This document shows positions 27,825-37,731 of a stretch of DNA of 64,000 bases, one piece after another. Origin of the DNA: Helicobacter brantae (GTDB lineage: Bacteria; Campylobacterota; Campylobacteria; Campylobacterales; Helicobacteraceae); contig NZ_NXLV01000007.1 in assembly GCF_003364205.1 (NCBI RefSeq), positions 1 through 64,000 of the forward strand. The letters are read 5' to 3'. The translations under genes were made by a program, and so were the position numbers. Position 1 is the stretch's first letter. Every line of letters starts with the position of its first letter. A model generated the notes under the pieces. The model searched no databases. It saw only the letters and a program-made list of their open reading frames with translations, and was not told the origin of the DNA.

Positions 27825-28325
27825 ATGAGCCAAGAGCAAAATGAAGAGCTTCAAAAAGAGCAAGAAGAACTTCAAGACACTCAAGAGGCTGAAAACTTTG
27901 AAGAAAAGTTTAAAAATCTTGAGCAAGAATATTTACGCGTTCATGCGGATTTTGAAAATGTCAAAAAACGCTTGGAGCGAGAAAAGTATCAAGCTTTGGA
28001 ATACTGCTATGAGGGGATTGCCAAAGATTTGCTTCCCATCGTAGATACCCTAGAGAAAGCTCTAGAGAGTGCAAGAGAAGCCAAAGAAGAGGCAATCAGT
28101 GATGGAATCAAACTCACCCTTGATAATCTTTTGAAAGTTTTAGGAAAACACGGCATTGAGGTTATCGCACAAGATGGAGAGTTTGATCCCCAACATCACG
28201 ATGCGATTATGCAAGTGCCTTCAAGTGAGGTAGAGGAAGGACAAATCGTTCAAACCCTACAAAAAGGTTACAAATACAAAGAAAGAGTGATTAGACCTGC
28301 AATGGTTAGTGTCGCAAAAAATTAA
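27825..28325 (+). CDS. grpE: Nucleotide exchange factor GrpE
   Basis: Co-chaperone that releases ADP from DnaK. It is 166 aa with an acidic Glu/Gln-rich coiled coil at the N-terminus (about 1-60), the [17 protein letters not shown] signature, and the C-terminal beta domain with [22 protein letters not shown]. It starts on the base after the hrcA stop, with GGAGAG inside hrcA as ribosome site. Confidence 0.97.
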   Translation: MSQEQNEELQKEQEELQDTQEAENFEEKFKNLEQEYLRVHADFENVKKRLEREKYQALEYCYEGIAKDLLPIVDTLEKALESAREAKEEAISDGIKLTLDNLLKVLGKHGIEVIAQDGEFDPQHHDAIMQVPSSEVEEGQIVQTLQKGYKYKERVIRPAMVSVAKN

Positions 28326-28356
28326 ACTATATCTAAACTAAAGAGGAGAAAAAACA

Positions 28357-30216
28357 ATGGCAAAAGTAATTGGAATTGATTTAGGGACAACAAACTCAGC
28401 AATGGCTGTATATGAGGGAAATGAGGCAAAAATTATCGCAAACAAAGAAGGGAAAAACACAACCCCCTCAATCGTGGCTTTCACTGACAAAGGAGAGATC
28501 CTAGTAGGTGATCCTGCAAAGCGACAAGCTGTAACAAACCCACAAAAGACAATCTACTCTATCAAGAGAATTATGGGACTTATGTTTAATGAAGACAAAG
28601 CAAAAGAAGCTGAAAAGCGACTTCCTTATAAAATCGTAGATAGAAATGGTGCGTGTGCTGTGGAGATTGGGGATAAAATCTACACTCCTCAAGAGATTAG
28701 TGCAAAGATTTTGATGAAGCTCAAAGAAGATGCTGAGAGCTATCTAGGAGAGAGCGTAACTGAAGCTGTCATCACAGTTCCAGCCTACTTCAATGACTCT
28801 CAAAGAAAGGCTACAAAAGAAGCAGGGACAATTGCAGGACTAAATGTGCTAAGAATCATCAATGAGCCTACAAGTGCTGCCCTTGCTTATGGACTTGACA
28901 AAAAAGAAGCTGAAAAAATCGTGGTGTATGACCTTGGTGGAGGGACATTTGACGTTACCGTGCTAGAGACAGGAGATAATGTCGTAGAGGTTCTTGCCAC
29001 AGGTGGAGATGCATTCCTTGGAGGTGATGATTTTGATAATCGAATCATTGATTGGGCGGTTGAAGAGTTCAAGAGTGAGAGCGGAATTGATCTCAAAGCT
29101 GACATTATGGCACTTCAAAGACTAAAAGAAGCAAGTGAAAATGCCAAAAAAGAGCTTAGTAGTGCAAATGAAACTGAAATCAACTTGCCATTTATCACAG
29201 CTGATGCCACAGGGCCTAAGCACTTTGTAAAAAAGCTCACAAGAGCAAAATTTGAAAGCTTAATTGATGATTTGATTGAAGAGACAATCAAGAAAATTGA
29301 TTTTGTTATCAAAGATGCAGGACTAAGCAAAAGTGATATTAGCGAAGTTGTAATGGTGGGTGGCTCTACTCGTGTGCCAAAGGTTCAAGAGAGAGTCAAA
29401 GAATTTATCGGAAAAGAGCTTAACAAATCTGTAAATCCCGATGAAGTTGTAGCAATTGGTGCAGCAATTCAAGGAGGAGTTCTCAAAGGTGATGTCAAAG
29501 ATGTGCTTTTGCTTGATGTTACTCCTCTAAGTCTAGGGATTGAGACAGCAGGTGGAATCTCTACAAAAATCGTAGAGCGTGGTGTAACAATCCCTACTAA
29601 GAAATCTCAAATCTTCTCAACTTATGAGGACAATCAACCTGCTGTGTCAATCAATGTCCTTCAAGGAGAGAGAGAGCTTGCAAAAGACAATAAATCTCTA
29701 GGAAGATTTGATCTTACAGGTATTCCTGCCGCTCCTCGTGGTGTGCCTCAAATTGAAGTTACATTTGATATCGATGCAAACGGAATCCTCACAGTAAGTG
29801 CAAAAGATAAAAACACAGGCAAATCTCAAGAGATTAAAATCAGTGGTTCAAGTGGTTTGAGTGATAGTGAGATTGAAAAAATGGTCAAAGATGCTGAGCT
29901 TCACAAAGAAGAAGATATGAAGCGAAAAGAGGTGATTGAGCTAAGAAATCAAGCTGACTCTATGGCTCACCAAACTCAAAAAATGCTTGATGAAAACAAA
30001 GCAAATGTAACTAATGCTGATGAGATTCAAAAAGCAATTGATGAGCTTAAAGAAGTGGCAAAAAATGAAAATGCGACAAAAGAGCAAATCGAATCTAAGC
30101 TTCAAGCTCTTAGCCAAGTAGCTCAAAGCCTAGCTCAAAATGCTCAAGCCAACGCACAAAATGGTGCAACACAAAACAAAAAAGATGATGATGTCATCGA
30201 TGCAGAGGTAGAGTAA
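28357..30216 (+). CDS. dnaK: Chaperone protein DnaK (Hsp70)
   Basis: ATP-dependent chaperone of 619 aa. ATPase-domain signatures are [14 protein letters not shown] at the start, [16 protein letters not shown] near residue 190 and [15 protein letters not shown] near 330. The linker is [15 protein letters not shown], followed by the substrate-binding beta domain, a helical lid, and an Ala/Gln/Asn-rich tail ending [16 protein letters not shown] lies before the ATG, and it is 31 bases downstream of grpE in the same operon. dnaJ is not adjacent. Confidence 0.98.
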   Translation: MAKVIGIDLGTTNSAMAVYEGNEAKIIANKEGKNTTPSIVAFTDKGEILVGDPAKRQAVTNPQKTIYSIKRIMGLMFNEDKAKEAEKRLPYKIVDRNGACAVEIGDKIYTPQEISAKILMKLKEDAESYLGESVTEAVITVPAYFNDSQRKATKEAGTIAGLNVLRIINEPTSAALAYGLDKKEAEKIVVYDLGGGTFDVTVLETGDNVVEVLATGGDAFLGGDDFDNRIIDWAVEEFKSESGIDLKADIMALQRLKEASENAKKELSSANETEINLPFITADATGPKHFVKKLTRAKFESLIDDLIEETIKKIDFVIKDAGLSKSDISEVVMVGGSTRVPKVQERVKEFIGKELNKSVNPDEVVAIGAAIQGGVLKGDVKDVLLLDVTPLSLGIETAGGISTKIVERGVTIPTKKSQIFSTYEDNQPAVSINVLQGERELAKDNKSLGRFDLTGIPAAPRGVPQIEVTFDIDANGILTVSAKDKNTGKSQEIKISGSSGLSDSEIEKMVKDAELHKEEDMKRKEVIELRNQADSMAHQTQKMLDENKANVTNADEIQKAIDELKEVAKNENATKEQIESKLQALSQVAQSLAQNAQANAQNGATQNKKDDDVIDAEVE

Positions 30217-30223
30217 TCTCCTC

Positions 30224-30239
30224 TTCCCCTTTGGGGGAA
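30224..30239 (+). terminator. Weak hairpin after dnaK
   Basis: TTCCCC / GGGGAA with a four-base loop starts eight bases after the dnaK stop. No T-run follows, so termination is uncertain. Confidence 0.35.
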
Positions 30240-30332
30240 TCTCCTATCCCATTTTGCACTACTCTAAATTTATATTCCATTTTATGATTTTTTAAGTTAT
30301 TATAGAGTTCTTACACTTATAAAGGACATATA

Positions 30333-30881
30333 ATGAATTTAGAATTAAAAATATTTACTTTAGTTGTATTTATTGTAGGAATCTTCTCAAGCATTATAGA
30401 AATTGCCTCTTTATTTTTGTCAATTGATATGAATTTTTCTTTTTTGTTTTACATTGCATTTTTTATCCAAATCATATTGCTCTATTTCATCACAAAAGAG
30501 CAAAAGATCTTTTATTGGAGTGGAGCTTATGTCTTTTTCTCATTGCTCTTTGGAATGGGAGTGAAACAAACAGAAGAGCTTGATTATATGTTTTATATCT
30601 ATACAGCTCTTACATTGCTCTTTGGGGCTTTGAGTGCTTATACACTCTACAAACTCTACACTTTGCTCTACACACTTACCCAACAAAGTGTTTTTAAATA
30701 TGCTCTAGTGTTTTCTATCATTGGAATTATTGTCACATTTTTTGCAACAACATTGCAGGGCTACACTCTCAAAGAAGAAATCTCAATGCTTTTGTATCTT
30801 TGGCTTATGGCCTATGTCTTTGATATTTTGGATACTACGCTTTACTCTATTGGGGTTTTTAGAGCAAATCCCAAAATATAA
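30333..30881 (+). CDS. Unknown integral membrane protein, about six helices
   Basis: A 182-aa protein, very hydrophobic and rich in Phe, Leu, Ile and Tyr, with about six predicted membrane helices: IFTLVVFIVGIFSSIIEIA, FLFYIAFFIQIILLYFI, the YWSGAYVFFSLLFG region, YIYTALTLLFGALSAYTLY, YALVFSIIGIIVTFFATT and LYLWLMAYVFDILDTTL. I recognise no family motif. The ATG is preceded by AAAGGA. It stands alone, 116 bases after dnaK and followed by a 318-base gap. Nothing in it points to transport chemistry; it could be a stress or envelope accessory protein, which is a guess from position only. Confidence 0.75.
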   Translation: MNLELKIFTLVVFIVGIFSSIIEIASLFLSIDMNFSFLFYIAFFIQIILLYFITKEQKIFYWSGAYVFFSLLFGMGVKQTEELDYMFYIYTALTLLFGALSAYTLYKLYTLLYTLTQQSVFKYALVFSIIGIIVTFFATTLQGYTLKEEISMLLYLWLMAYVFDILDTTLYSIGVFRANPKI

Positions 30882-31017
30882 AAGAGAAATATCCCACCCC
30901 TTACTTCTGCAACTCCCACTCACACAAGCCCATTGATTTGCTTGAGCTCTCTCTTCTAATACCCCTTGCTTCATTCTCCTAGACTTTATGATTGTCTTCT
31001 TCACAACAGGTTGGGGA

Positions 31018-31023
31018 TATAAT
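31018..31023 (+). promoter_or_regulatory. -10 box of the putative structured RNA
   Basis: A perfect TATAAT in GGGATATAATTTAAAAG. It points rightward into a region with no protein gene, so its product would be a non-coding RNA starting near 31030. Confidence 0.5.
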
Positions 31024-31029
31024 TTAAAA

Positions 31030-31170
31030 GAGGAGTTTTAAAATCTTTTGAGATCAAAAGTTGAAACTTGCACTGCGTTATTGCTCAAAAAGAGAAATTT
31101 TGATTGATTGTTGTTTTTGAGGTTAGACTGCAGAAGGAAGAGGTGCTAAAAATGATTTTAGAATTTATTG
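31030..31170 (+). ncRNA. Candidate structured small RNA, 6S-like architecture
   Basis: The ends pair over a long distance: 31034-31045 with 31154-31165 (12 bp, two or three G-U), then 31046-31049 with 31149-31152 after a one-base bulge. An apical stem CTCAAAAA (31084-31091) pairs perfectly with TTTTTGAG (31114-31121) around a 22-base loop. Between them lies a large asymmetric internal bubble, partly closable by GCAC (31070-31073) with GTGC (31143-31146). A closing stem, large central bubble and apical stem, about 140-165 bases long, is the layout of 6S RNA. Sequence identity with known 6S RNA was not established. Confidence 0.4.
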
Positions 31171-31175
31171 AATAA

Positions 31176-31193
31176 ATCTCCCCAAAGGGAGAT
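31176..31193 (-). terminator. Terminator of the thrS-infC-rpmI-rplT run
   Basis: On the minus strand ATCTCCC, a four-base loop and GGGAGAT form a 7-bp stem starting seven bases after the rplT stop, followed by TTATTC. It may also end the plus-strand RNA that meets it. Confidence 0.6.
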
Positions 31194-31199
31194 GAAGTT

Positions 31200-31550
31200 T
31201 TAGAGAGCTTTCTTGGCACTCTCTACGATTTTTGAAAATGCACTCATATCATTCATTGCCATATCAGCAAGAATCTTTCTATCAAGTTCAATATTTGCCA
31301 ATTTTAACCCGTGCATAAATTTAGAGTAGCTGATATCGTGCATTCTACAAGCTGCGTTGATTCGCACAATCCAAAGGCTTCTAAATTCTCTTTTCTTTTG
31401 CTTTCTATCGCGGAAAGCATAATACATACTTCTTTCAAGTTGCTCTTTTGCTTTTCTGAAGTGTTTTCTTCTACCGCTATAAAAACCTCTAGCAAGTTTT
31501 AAAATTTTCTTGTGGCGTCTTCTTCTTACCACTCCTGTTTTTACTCTCAT
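31200..31550 (-). CDS. rplT: 50S ribosomal protein L20
   Basis: A 116-aa, strongly basic 23S rRNA-binding protein needed early in 50S assembly. The opening [18 protein letters not shown] and the following [16 protein letters not shown] are the L20 signature. It is the last gene of the infC-rpmI-rplT cluster, 88 bases after rpmI. In other bacteria L20 represses this operon; I did not see a clear L20-mimic structure in the leader. Confidence 0.98.
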   Translation of the reverse strand: MRVKTGVVRRRRHKKILKLARGFYSGRRKHFRKAKEQLERSMYYAFRDRKQKKREFRSLWIVRINAACRMHDISYSKFMHGLKLANIELDRKILADMAMNDMSAFSKIVESAKKAL

Positions 31551-31638
31551 TTTTTCTCCTTTACCTATTTCTTAGGTGTGATTTAAATCAAACTTTCCCT
31601 TCTTCTTACTATAAGGGGGACAACAACTCATTCTGTAA

Positions 31639-31833
31639 TTACGCCATACACAATAGCTTTTTTACAGAATCCATATTTGCATCATGAACATACTTGGGTG
31701 CATTTAGGTTAGCTTTTCTTTGGTGATCTTTCTTAGTCAAGATGTGACTTTTGAAAGCACTACCACGCTTTACAAGGTTTTTCTTCACCTTGAAACGCTT
31801 AGCCGCACCGCGATTTGTTTTCATCTTTGGCAT
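31639..31833 (-). CDS. rpmI: 50S ribosomal protein L35
   Basis: A 64-aa basic protein with the start [17 protein letters not shown] typical of L35. The ATG at 31833 is chosen over the in-frame GTG at 31839 because GGAG is seven bases upstream of the ATG and directly abuts the GTG. It lies 27 bases after infC. Confidence 0.97.
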   Translation of the reverse strand: MPKMKTNRGAAKRFKVKKNLVKRGSAFKSHILTKKDHQRKANLNAPKYVHDANMDSVKKLLCMA

Positions 31834-31860
31834 TTTCACTCTCCTTTCATAAGATTAAGA

Positions 31861-32376
31861 CTATTTCTTTTTTGGAACAAATAGAATATTAACATATCGT
31901 CCTTCAAGTTTTGCCTCTTTTTCTGCAACTGCTATATCTTCTAGCATTTCTGCAACCTTAGCAAGTAAATCCATTCCAATATTTGGAATACCAATTTCTC
32001 TTTGCTTGAGGAATACTCGAAATCTCACATGCTTACCATTTTCTAAGAACTCTCTAGCGTGTTTGACTTTGTAATTGATATCATTTTGTGCAATTTGCAC
32101 AGAGAGTTTGATCTCTTTGATTTCAATTTGCTTTTGCTTTTTCTTAGCTTCCTTTTGCTTCTTTTCTGCCTGATATTTGAATTTTCCATAATCCATAATC
32201 TTGCATACGGGTGGATTGGCATTGGGTGAGATTAGCACCAAATCCAAATCGTGCTGAACCGCAAGCTCTAAAGCCTCTCTTGAGCTCATTATCCCAAATT
32301 GTTCCCCACCCTCTCCAATACAACGCACTTCCTTTAGTCGGATATCTTCATTTAACAATGTTTCTTCTTTACTCAA
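31861..32376 (-). CDS. infC: Translation initiation factor IF-3
   Basis: A 171-aa protein: N-domain with [22 protein letters not shown], Lys-rich linker ([14 protein letters not shown]), and C-domain with [20 protein letters not shown]. It controls start-codon fidelity and subunit anti-association. The start is TTG 32376, overlapping the thrS stop as TTGA, with GAGG seven bases upstream; there is no alternative ATG that keeps the N-domain. Rare infC starts are known to allow IF-3 to repress itself (AUU in E. coli), and the TTG here may do the same. Confidence 0.96.
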   Translation of the reverse strand: MSKEETLLNEDIRLKEVRCIGEGGEQFGIMSSREALELAVQHDLDLVLISPNANPPVCKIMDYGKFKYQAEKKQKEAKKKQKQIEIKEIKLSVQIAQNDINYKVKHAREFLENGKHVRFRVFLKQREIGIPNIGMDLLAKVAEMLEDIAVAEKEAKLEGRYVNILFVPKKK

Positions 32377-34184
32377 AAACTAACCTCTTTCATTTTGGTT
32401 TCTACAAGTTTGAGGAAATCATCTTCACTCAACTCATATTGTGATTTTTCTCTCCTATCTCGGATTGGCAAGACTTTGCTTTGCATCTCTTTCTCACCTA
32501 GGACAATAATCATCGGCACTCTTTGCTTCTCAGCTGTTCGCACACGCTTACTCAAAGTCTCATTTTTGCTCAAAATCTCTGCATAAGCCCCTAAAGAGAG
32601 CATTTTATCTCTCAACTCATTGGCATACTCCACTTGCTCAGAAGAGATAGGAATAATGATGACTTGAGTAGGAGCGATAAAGAAAGGCAATTCCCCTCCA
32701 AAATGCTCAATCAAAATAGCAATAAATCGCTCAAATGAGCCTAGAATGGCTCTGTGAATCATTACAGGCTGTTTGGCTGTGTTGTCCTCATCAATGTATT
32801 CTAGGGCAAATCTTTGAGGCAAGTTCATATCGATTTGCACCGTGCCACACTGCCATTTTCTACCGATAGCATCTGTGATTTTGATATCAATCTTTGGTCC
32901 ATAGAATGCTCCACCACCCTCATCAATCCCATAAGGTATCCCACAAGAGCTTAGAGCATCTTTAAGTGCTTGAGTGGAAATCTCCCACACTGCCTCATCT
33001 CCGATAGATTTCTCAGGTTTTGTAGAAATCTCCATTTCATATTTGAATCCAAAAGAATCCATAATGCGTTGAGCAAATTTCACAATAGAGACAATTTCAT
33101 CTCGGATTTGATCAGGTTTGCAGAAGATATGAGCATCATCTTGAGTAAATTCTCTCACTCTCAAAAGTCCGTGCAATACCCCACTTTTCTCGTGTCGATG
33201 CACCACACCATACTCATAAAATCTCAAAGGCAATTCACGATAAGAGCGAATAGAGCTTTGATAAACCTTGATATGCCCCACACAATTCATCGGCTTGATT
33301 CCATACTCCACTTCATCAATCTCTGTGAAATACATATTTTCACCATAGTTTTGATAATGCCCACTGATTTTCCACAAATCACTTTTGAGGATTTCAGGCC
33401 CTCTTACAGGCTCATAGTGGCGAATGATATGAGCTTGGGTAAGGAGTGATTCTAGTGTGCGTCTAAGCCTTGCACCCTTTGGCAACCAGATAGGCAACCC
33501 TGCTCCCACATCTTCATCAAATGTGAATAACCCCATTTCATTGCCAAGCTTTCGATGATCTCGCTTCTTGGCTTCTTCAAGTTGGAAGAGATAATGCTTG
33601 AGAGACTCTTTATCGGCAAAGGCGATTCCATAAATCCTTGTAAGCATTTTTGCACTCTCATCTCCCCCTAGATATGCTCCTGCAATTTTGGTAAGCTTGA
33701 AAGAGTGCAAAAGCTTGGTATTGGGCAAGTGAGGCCCACGACAAAGATCCTCAAAATCCCCTTGAGAATAAATGCTAAGAGTAGGAGAGTCAATCTTAGA
33801 AATCACTGCCATTTTGAGATCATCATCTCTAAATCTTGCGATGACTTCCTCTCGTGGCAAAGTGGTTTTGCTGATAGTAAAACCACTTTTTGCTAATTCT
33901 TTCATTTTCTCTTCAATCTTTGGCAAGTCTTCTTCAGAGATTTTGCTCCCTACCTCAAAATCATAATAAAACCCCTCATCTACCACAGGACCGACAAAAA
34001 ACTTGGCTTCAGGATAGAGAGATTTGATCGCTTGTGCCATTAGATGAGCACAAGAGTGGCGAATGATAGAGAGAGAATCGCTAGAATTGTCAAAAACCAC
34101 TTCCTCACCACTTACTCCCATTTCTTGGGCTGTGGCAAGGTCCAAAACCTTATCTTGATACTTAATGCCTATAACCTCAGACAT
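32373..34184 (-). CDS. thrS: Threonine--tRNA ligase
   Basis: Class II synthetase charging tRNA-Thr. The editing domain has [11 protein letters not shown] and its late partner [12 protein letters not shown]. The catalytic domain has [41 protein letters not shown] and the motif 3 end [17 protein letters not shown]. An anticodon-binding domain ends the protein. It is 603 aa; the N-terminal TGS domain is cut to about 30 residues, so the protein is shorter than the 640-aa type, as in relatives. It is the first gene before infC, and its last bases overlap the infC start. A TATAAT box lies at 34222. Confidence 0.97.
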   Translation of the reverse strand: MSEVIGIKYQDKVLDLATAQEMGVSGEEVVFDNSSDSLSIIRHSCAHLMAQAIKSLYPEAKFFVGPVVDEGFYYDFEVGSKISEEDLPKIEEKMKELAKSGFTISKTTLPREEVIARFRDDDLKMAVISKIDSPTLSIYSQGDFEDLCRGPHLPNTKLLHSFKLTKIAGAYLGGDESAKMLTRIYGIAFADKESLKHYLFQLEEAKKRDHRKLGNEMGLFTFDEDVGAGLPIWLPKGARLRRTLESLLTQAHIIRHYEPVRGPEILKSDLWKISGHYQNYGENMYFTEIDEVEYGIKPMNCVGHIKVYQSSIRSYRELPLRFYEYGVVHRHEKSGVLHGLLRVREFTQDDAHIFCKPDQIRDEIVSIVKFAQRIMDSFGFKYEMEISTKPEKSIGDEAVWEISTQALKDALSSCGIPYGIDEGGGAFYGPKIDIKITDAIGRKWQCGTVQIDMNLPQRFALEYIDEDNTAKQPVMIHRAILGSFERFIAILIEHFGGELPFFIAPTQVIIIPISSEQVEYANELRDKMLSLGAYAEILSKNETLSKRVRTAEKQRVPMIIVLGEKEMQSKVLPIRDRREKSQYELSEDDFLKLVETKMKEVSF

Positions 34185-34221
34185 ACAACCTCTATATAAC
34201 TAAAATTTCCATGAAAGTGTG

Positions 34222-34227
34222 ATTATA
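34222..34227 (-). promoter_or_regulatory. -10 box of thrS
   Basis: A perfect TATAAT in AGTGTATAATCAC, 38 bases upstream of the thrS ATG. It overlaps the stop codon of lspA. Confidence 0.55.
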
Positions 34228-34741
34228 CACTAATTTTCTTTTTTGAAAACACAATCATCAAAAGCAATAGCCCTACTCCAATATTTATAAACACATCAGC
34301 GAGGTTAAAAACTGCAAACTCAAACTTATAGTGCCAAAAGATATAATCCACCACACCCCCACGCTCAAAGCGATCATAGAGGTTTGAAGCTCCTGATCCC
34401 ACTAGCAAACCAAAGGGGATAAAATACTGCCTTATCAAATCTTTGGAAACCAAAAACACATAAGCCAAGATAAAAATCAGTCCCACCTGAATCCACTTCA
34501 ACCCCTCTCCAAGGAAAGCAAACATCGAAAATGCCACGCCTTTATTGAGAACAGAAATGATAGAAATCACACTTCCCTCATATCTATATCCCCCCAAAAT
34601 CAAGCCCTTGATATATTGATCTAGCACAAAACACACAATACTCAACACCAAAAAAACGCTCACTCTCCCATAATAGAGTTTGAAATTTTTGTAAATATTG
34701 CAAGGACAAAAAAAGATTTTATTCTCTCCACTCTCTTCCAT
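34223..34741 (-). CDS. lspA: Lipoprotein signal peptidase
   Basis: Membrane aspartyl protease that cleaves prolipoproteins after lipid attachment. Four helices and both catalytic Asp motifs are seen: GASNLYDRFERGGVVDY and FNLADVFINIG. The protein is 172 aa. The N-terminus is about 20 residues longer than usual (with FFCPC) if ATG 34741 is used; I keep it because AGGAG inside the end of glmM is correctly placed. The glmM stop is one base upstream. The lspA-glmM order matches H. pylori HP0074-HP0075. Confidence 0.95.
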   Translation of the reverse strand: MEESGENKIFFCPCNIYKNFKLYYGRVSVFLVLSIVCFVLDQYIKGLILGGYRYEGSVISIISVLNKGVAFSMFAFLGEGLKWIQVGLIFILAYVFLVSKDLIRQYFIPFGLLVGSGASNLYDRFERGGVVDYIFWHYKFEFAVFNLADVFINIGVGLLLLMIVFSKKKISV

Positions 34742-34742
34742 C

Positions 34743-36086
34743 TTATGCCTCTCCTAAAGCTTCTTTGAAATACTCTACTAGCTCTTCCATCATCTCCAAA
34801 AGCACTTTTTCACTTTTGCCCTCTAAGAGGATTCTAAGCTTGTTTTCTGTCCCTGAGTAGCGAATAAGATGTCGCATTTTAAGGCTTTCTATCTTTTGGA
34901 TTTTCTCTTGAAATCCTTTGAGGGTTTGCAAATCCTCTTTGGAAGCGACATTAAGATTGACAAGTTTGCTAGGATAGAGAGAGAAAGGATTGAGAAGCTT
35001 ACTTGCACTCTTTCCACTCCTCTTCATCATCGCCATCACTTGCAAGGCACTCACAAGCCCATCTCCAGTCTTGGCAAAATCCCCAAAGATGATATGCCCA
35101 CTCTGCTCTCCCCCAAAGTTTAGCCCATAGCGTTGCATTTCTTCTAGCACATATTTATCCCCCACTCCACATCGCACCAAAGAAATTTCATTCTCTCTCA
35201 AAAACTCTTCTAGTGCAAGATTACTCATCAATGTAGCAACGATTTTGCCCCCCTTTAACATATCATTATCTTTGAGATAGAGTGCCAATGCCCCCAAAAG
35301 CTTATCCCCATCAATCACACTCCCCCTCTCATCAACCACTACTAGCCTATCTGCATCGCCATCAAGAGCAAACCCCACATCAGCCCTGTATTGCTTCACA
35401 GCTTTTGCCAAGCCTTGAGGGTGCAGAGCTCCACATTGCTCATTGATATTAAACCCATTGGGCTCATCATTTAGCACCACCACATCAGCCCCTAGCTCAC
35501 TGAAAATCGCAGGAGCGACACGATAAGAAGCACCATTGCTGACATCTAGCACAATCCTTGTGCCTTGCAAGTTCAAATCTTTGGGGAAAGAGTTTTTAAT
35601 CTGCACGATATATCGCCCCACCACATCATCAATCCTCTTAGAGCTTCCAATCTCTAAGCCACTTTTGAGGTATTGCTCCAATCCTGCACTATCATTAAAA
35701 ATCCTCTCTATTTCCTCTTCTGCTTCCTCTCCAAGCTTGTATCCATAACGATTGAAGAATTTGATTCCATTATCTTCATAAGGGTTATGACTTGCTGAAA
35801 TCATTATCCCCCCATCACATCGCAAATCCTCTGTCAAAAAGGCAATCGCAGGGGTTGGCATAGGTCCTACTTGAATCACATCATAGCCCACTGAAGTGAG
35901 GGCTGAAACTAGAGCGTTTTCTATCATATAGCCACTGCGTCGCGTGTCTTTACCTACAAGGATTTTATTGGTAATAGAGTTTTTTCTGAAATACACTCCT
36001 GCTGAGATCCCAAGCTTCATTACTTTAAAGGGTGTGATATCCACTCCAGCCTTACCTCTGACGCCATCTGTTCCAAAAATTTTCAT
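34743..36086 (-). CDS. glmM: Phosphoglucosamine mutase
   Basis: Converts glucosamine-6-phosphate to glucosamine-1-phosphate for peptidoglycan and LPS. The start [14 protein letters not shown] at ATG 36086 has GGAG upstream; a longer in-frame reading lacks a site. The phosphoserine loop is [17 protein letters not shown] near residue 100, the metal loop is [14 protein letters not shown], the sugar loop is GGEQSGHII and the C-terminal phosphate loop is [13 protein letters not shown]. It is 447 aa, normal. It is divergent from rpsT with 93 bases between. Confidence 0.97.
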   Translation of the reverse strand: MKIFGTDGVRGKAGVDITPFKVMKLGISAGVYFRKNSITNKILVGKDTRRSGYMIENALVSALTSVGYDVIQVGPMPTPAIAFLTEDLRCDGGIMISASHNPYEDNGIKFFNRYGYKLGEEAEEEIERIFNDSAGLEQYLKSGLEIGSSKRIDDVVGRYIVQIKNSFPKDLNLQGTRIVLDVSNGASYRVAPAIFSELGADVVVLNDEPNGFNINEQCGALHPQGLAKAVKQYRADVGFALDGDADRLVVVDERGSVIDGDKLLGALALYLKDNDMLKGGKIVATLMSNLALEEFLRENEISLVRCGVGDKYVLEEMQRYGLNFGGEQSGHIIFGDFAKTGDGLVSALQVMAMMKRSGKSASKLLNPFSLYPSKLVNLNVASKEDLQTLKGFQEKIQKIESLKMRHLIRYSGTENKLRILLEGKSEKVLLEMMEELVEYFKEALGEA

Positions 36087-36179
36087 TTTTTTCTCCAAAT
36101 TGTGAGATTTATCTAGCTTTTTATCAAAAATCAAGGCATAATTTTACGCTAAATTTTTCAAAAAAAGGATTAAGCTCAA

Positions 36180-36455
36180 ATGGCAAATCATAAATCAGCG
36201 GAAAAAAGAATCCGACAGACAATCAAAAGAACAGAGAGAAATCGCTATTACAGAACAAGAATGAAAAACATCATTCGTGCTGTAAGAGAGGCAGTAAGTG
36301 CAAAAGATTTGAGTAAAGCTCAAGAGAGTCTCAAAATCGCTAACAAAGAATTGCATAAGTTTGTAAGCAAAGGGATTTTGAAGAAAAACACAGCTTCACG
36401 CAAAGTTAGCCGACTTAATGCGTATGTGAAAAAATTCGCTTTACAATCTGCATAA
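36180..36455 (+). CDS. rpsT: 30S ribosomal protein S20
   Basis: A 91-aa, basic, helical 16S rRNA-binding protein. It opens [20 protein letters not shown], the S20 signature, and ends in the usual Lys/Ala-rich helix. AAAGGA lies upstream. It is 55 bases before prfA, the same order as HP0076-HP0077. Confidence 0.98.
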   Translation: MANHKSAEKRIRQTIKRTERNRYYRTRMKNIIRAVREAVSAKDLSKAQESLKIANKELHKFVSKGILKKNTASRKVSRLNAYVKKFALQSA

Positions 36456-36510
36456 TCTACCATAAGCAGGGCTTCCTGCTTGACTTTATCTCACTCTCAA
36501 GGCTATATCT

Positions 36511-37578
36511 ATGCTTGTAGAAAAACTAAAACCTATCATTGCACGCTATGAGGAAATCACGCAATTGCTCTCTTCTCAAGAGATTATCAATGATATCAAA
36601 GCTCTCACCACTCTAAGCAAAGAGCAAAGCGACATCGCTCCTATCGCTCAAAGTGCCAAGCAATACATCGCCACACTTGAGGGAATCGAAGAGAACAAAA
36701 TCCTCCTAGAAGACAAAGAGCTAGGCGAACTTGCAAAAGAAGAGCTAAAAAGCTTGGAGGAGAGGAAGCTAGAGCTTGAAGAAGAAATCAAAATCTTGCT
36801 TATCCCTAAAGATCCCAATGATAGCAAAAACATTTATCTTGAGATTCGAGCAGGGACGGGGGGAGATGAGGCAGGGATTTTTGTGGGAGATTTATTCAAA
36901 GCTTATTGTCGCTATGCAGATTTGCAGAAGTGGAAAGTAGAAATCATCAGCTCAAGTGAAAACAATGTGGGAGGATATAAAGAGGTTATCGCCCTCATCA
37001 AAGGTAATGGAGCGTATTCCAAACTCAAATATGAGGGAGGGACTCACCGAGTGCAGAGAGTGCCTGAGACAGAATCTCAAGGTAGAGTGCATACTTCAGC
37101 AGTAACCGTGGCAATAATGCCAGAGGTTGATGATGTGGAAGTGTCTATCAACCCAAATGACTTAAAAGTAGAGGTATTTAGAGCAGGAGGACACGGAGGG
37201 CAATGTGTCAATACCACAGATTCTGCTGTGAGAATCACCCATATCCCCACAGGCATTAGCGTATCAATGCAAGATGAAAAATCTCAACACAAAAACAAAG
37301 ACAAAGCCCTCAAAATCCTCAAAGCTAGGATTTATGAAGCTGAGCTTGAAGCACAAAGAAGCCAAAATGCTGAGGCTAGGAAATCTCAAGTGGGAAGTGG
37401 AGATAGAAGTGAGCGAATTAGAACCTACAACTATCCTCAAAACCGCTTAACCGATCATCGAATCAACCTCACACTTTATAGCCTAGAAGAAGTAATGCTT
37501 GGGGGGAAACTTGATGAAGTCATCGATCCCCTCATCGCCCATGCTCAAAGTGAAGCTATGGGAGGAATGGGGGAGTAA
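36511..37578 (+). CDS. prfA: Peptide chain release factor 1
   Basis: Ends translation at UAA and UAG. The peptidyl-hydrolysis motif is [11 protein letters not shown] near residue 230. The codon-recognition loop is [18 protein letters not shown] (PET in place of PAT, as in many RF1). The C-terminus has [18 protein letters not shown]. It is 355 aa, normal. The ribosome site is weak (AAGG at distance). Confidence 0.97.
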   Translation: MLVEKLKPIIARYEEITQLLSSQEIINDIKALTTLSKEQSDIAPIAQSAKQYIATLEGIEENKILLEDKELGELAKEELKSLEERKLELEEEIKILLIPKDPNDSKNIYLEIRAGTGGDEAGIFVGDLFKAYCRYADLQKWKVEIISSSENNVGGYKEVIALIKGNGAYSKLKYEGGTHRVQRVPETESQGRVHTSAVTVAIMPEVDDVEVSINPNDLKVEVFRAGGHGGQCVNTTDSAVRITHIPTGISVSMQDEKSQHKNKDKALKILKARIYEAELEAQRSQNAEARKSQVGSGDRSERIRTYNYPQNRLTDHRINLTLYSLEEVMLGGKLDEVIDPLIAHAQSEAMGGMGE

Positions 37579-37646
37579 AACTCTGCTTTCACTCCCACAA
37601 TTCAAATTTATTAAAAATTCATAAATCTGATTTTATCATAATTTTA

Positions 37647-37679
37647 ATATGTTAAAAAATCGAGAGATTTTTAACATAT
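37647..37679. promoter_or_regulatory. Operator dyad 1 upstream of fic
   Basis: The inverted repeat ATATGTTAAAAA(A)TC ... GATTTTTAACATAT has arms of about 14 bp with one extra A on the left. The centre is near 37663, 41 bp (close to four helical turns) from the centre of dyad 2. Confidence 0.7.
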
Positions 37680-37685
37680 CCGTGC

Positions 37686-37722
37686 TAATATGTTAAAAAA
37701 ATGAGAAGTTTTTAACATATTA
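37686..37722. promoter_or_regulatory. Operator dyad 2 at the fic ribosome site
   Basis: Perfect 14-bp arms TAATATGTTAAAAA (37686-37699) and TTTTTAACATATTA (37709-37722) are separated by nine bases. The right arm ends directly before AAGGA of fic. The half-site is the same as in dyad 1. A hairpin in the mRNA leader is also possible. Confidence 0.75.
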
Positions 37723-37731
37723 AGGAAAAAG

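Larger units (their letters stand above)
30882..31199. other. 318-base gene-free stretch
   Basis: I find no credible protein gene here; the frames that cross it have no ribosome site and unlike composition. The first 135 bases show nothing recognisable. The rest holds a -10 box (31018), a long paired structure consistent with a small RNA (31030-31170) and the terminator of the convergent rplT operon (31176-31193). Confidence 0.6.

Noticed and set aside
31045-31060. Perfect palindrome CTTTTGA-GA-TCAAAAG as a separate operator
   Set aside because: It overlaps the outer stem of the predicted RNA and lies after its own -10 box; I treat it as an alternative fold of the RNA, although an operator role cannot be excluded.
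31120-31145. Resemblance of GCAGAAGGAAG to the signal recognition particle RNA core
   Set aside because: The conserved GGTCAGG...GGAAGCAGCC hairpin is not present and the flanks do not fold as in SRP RNA.
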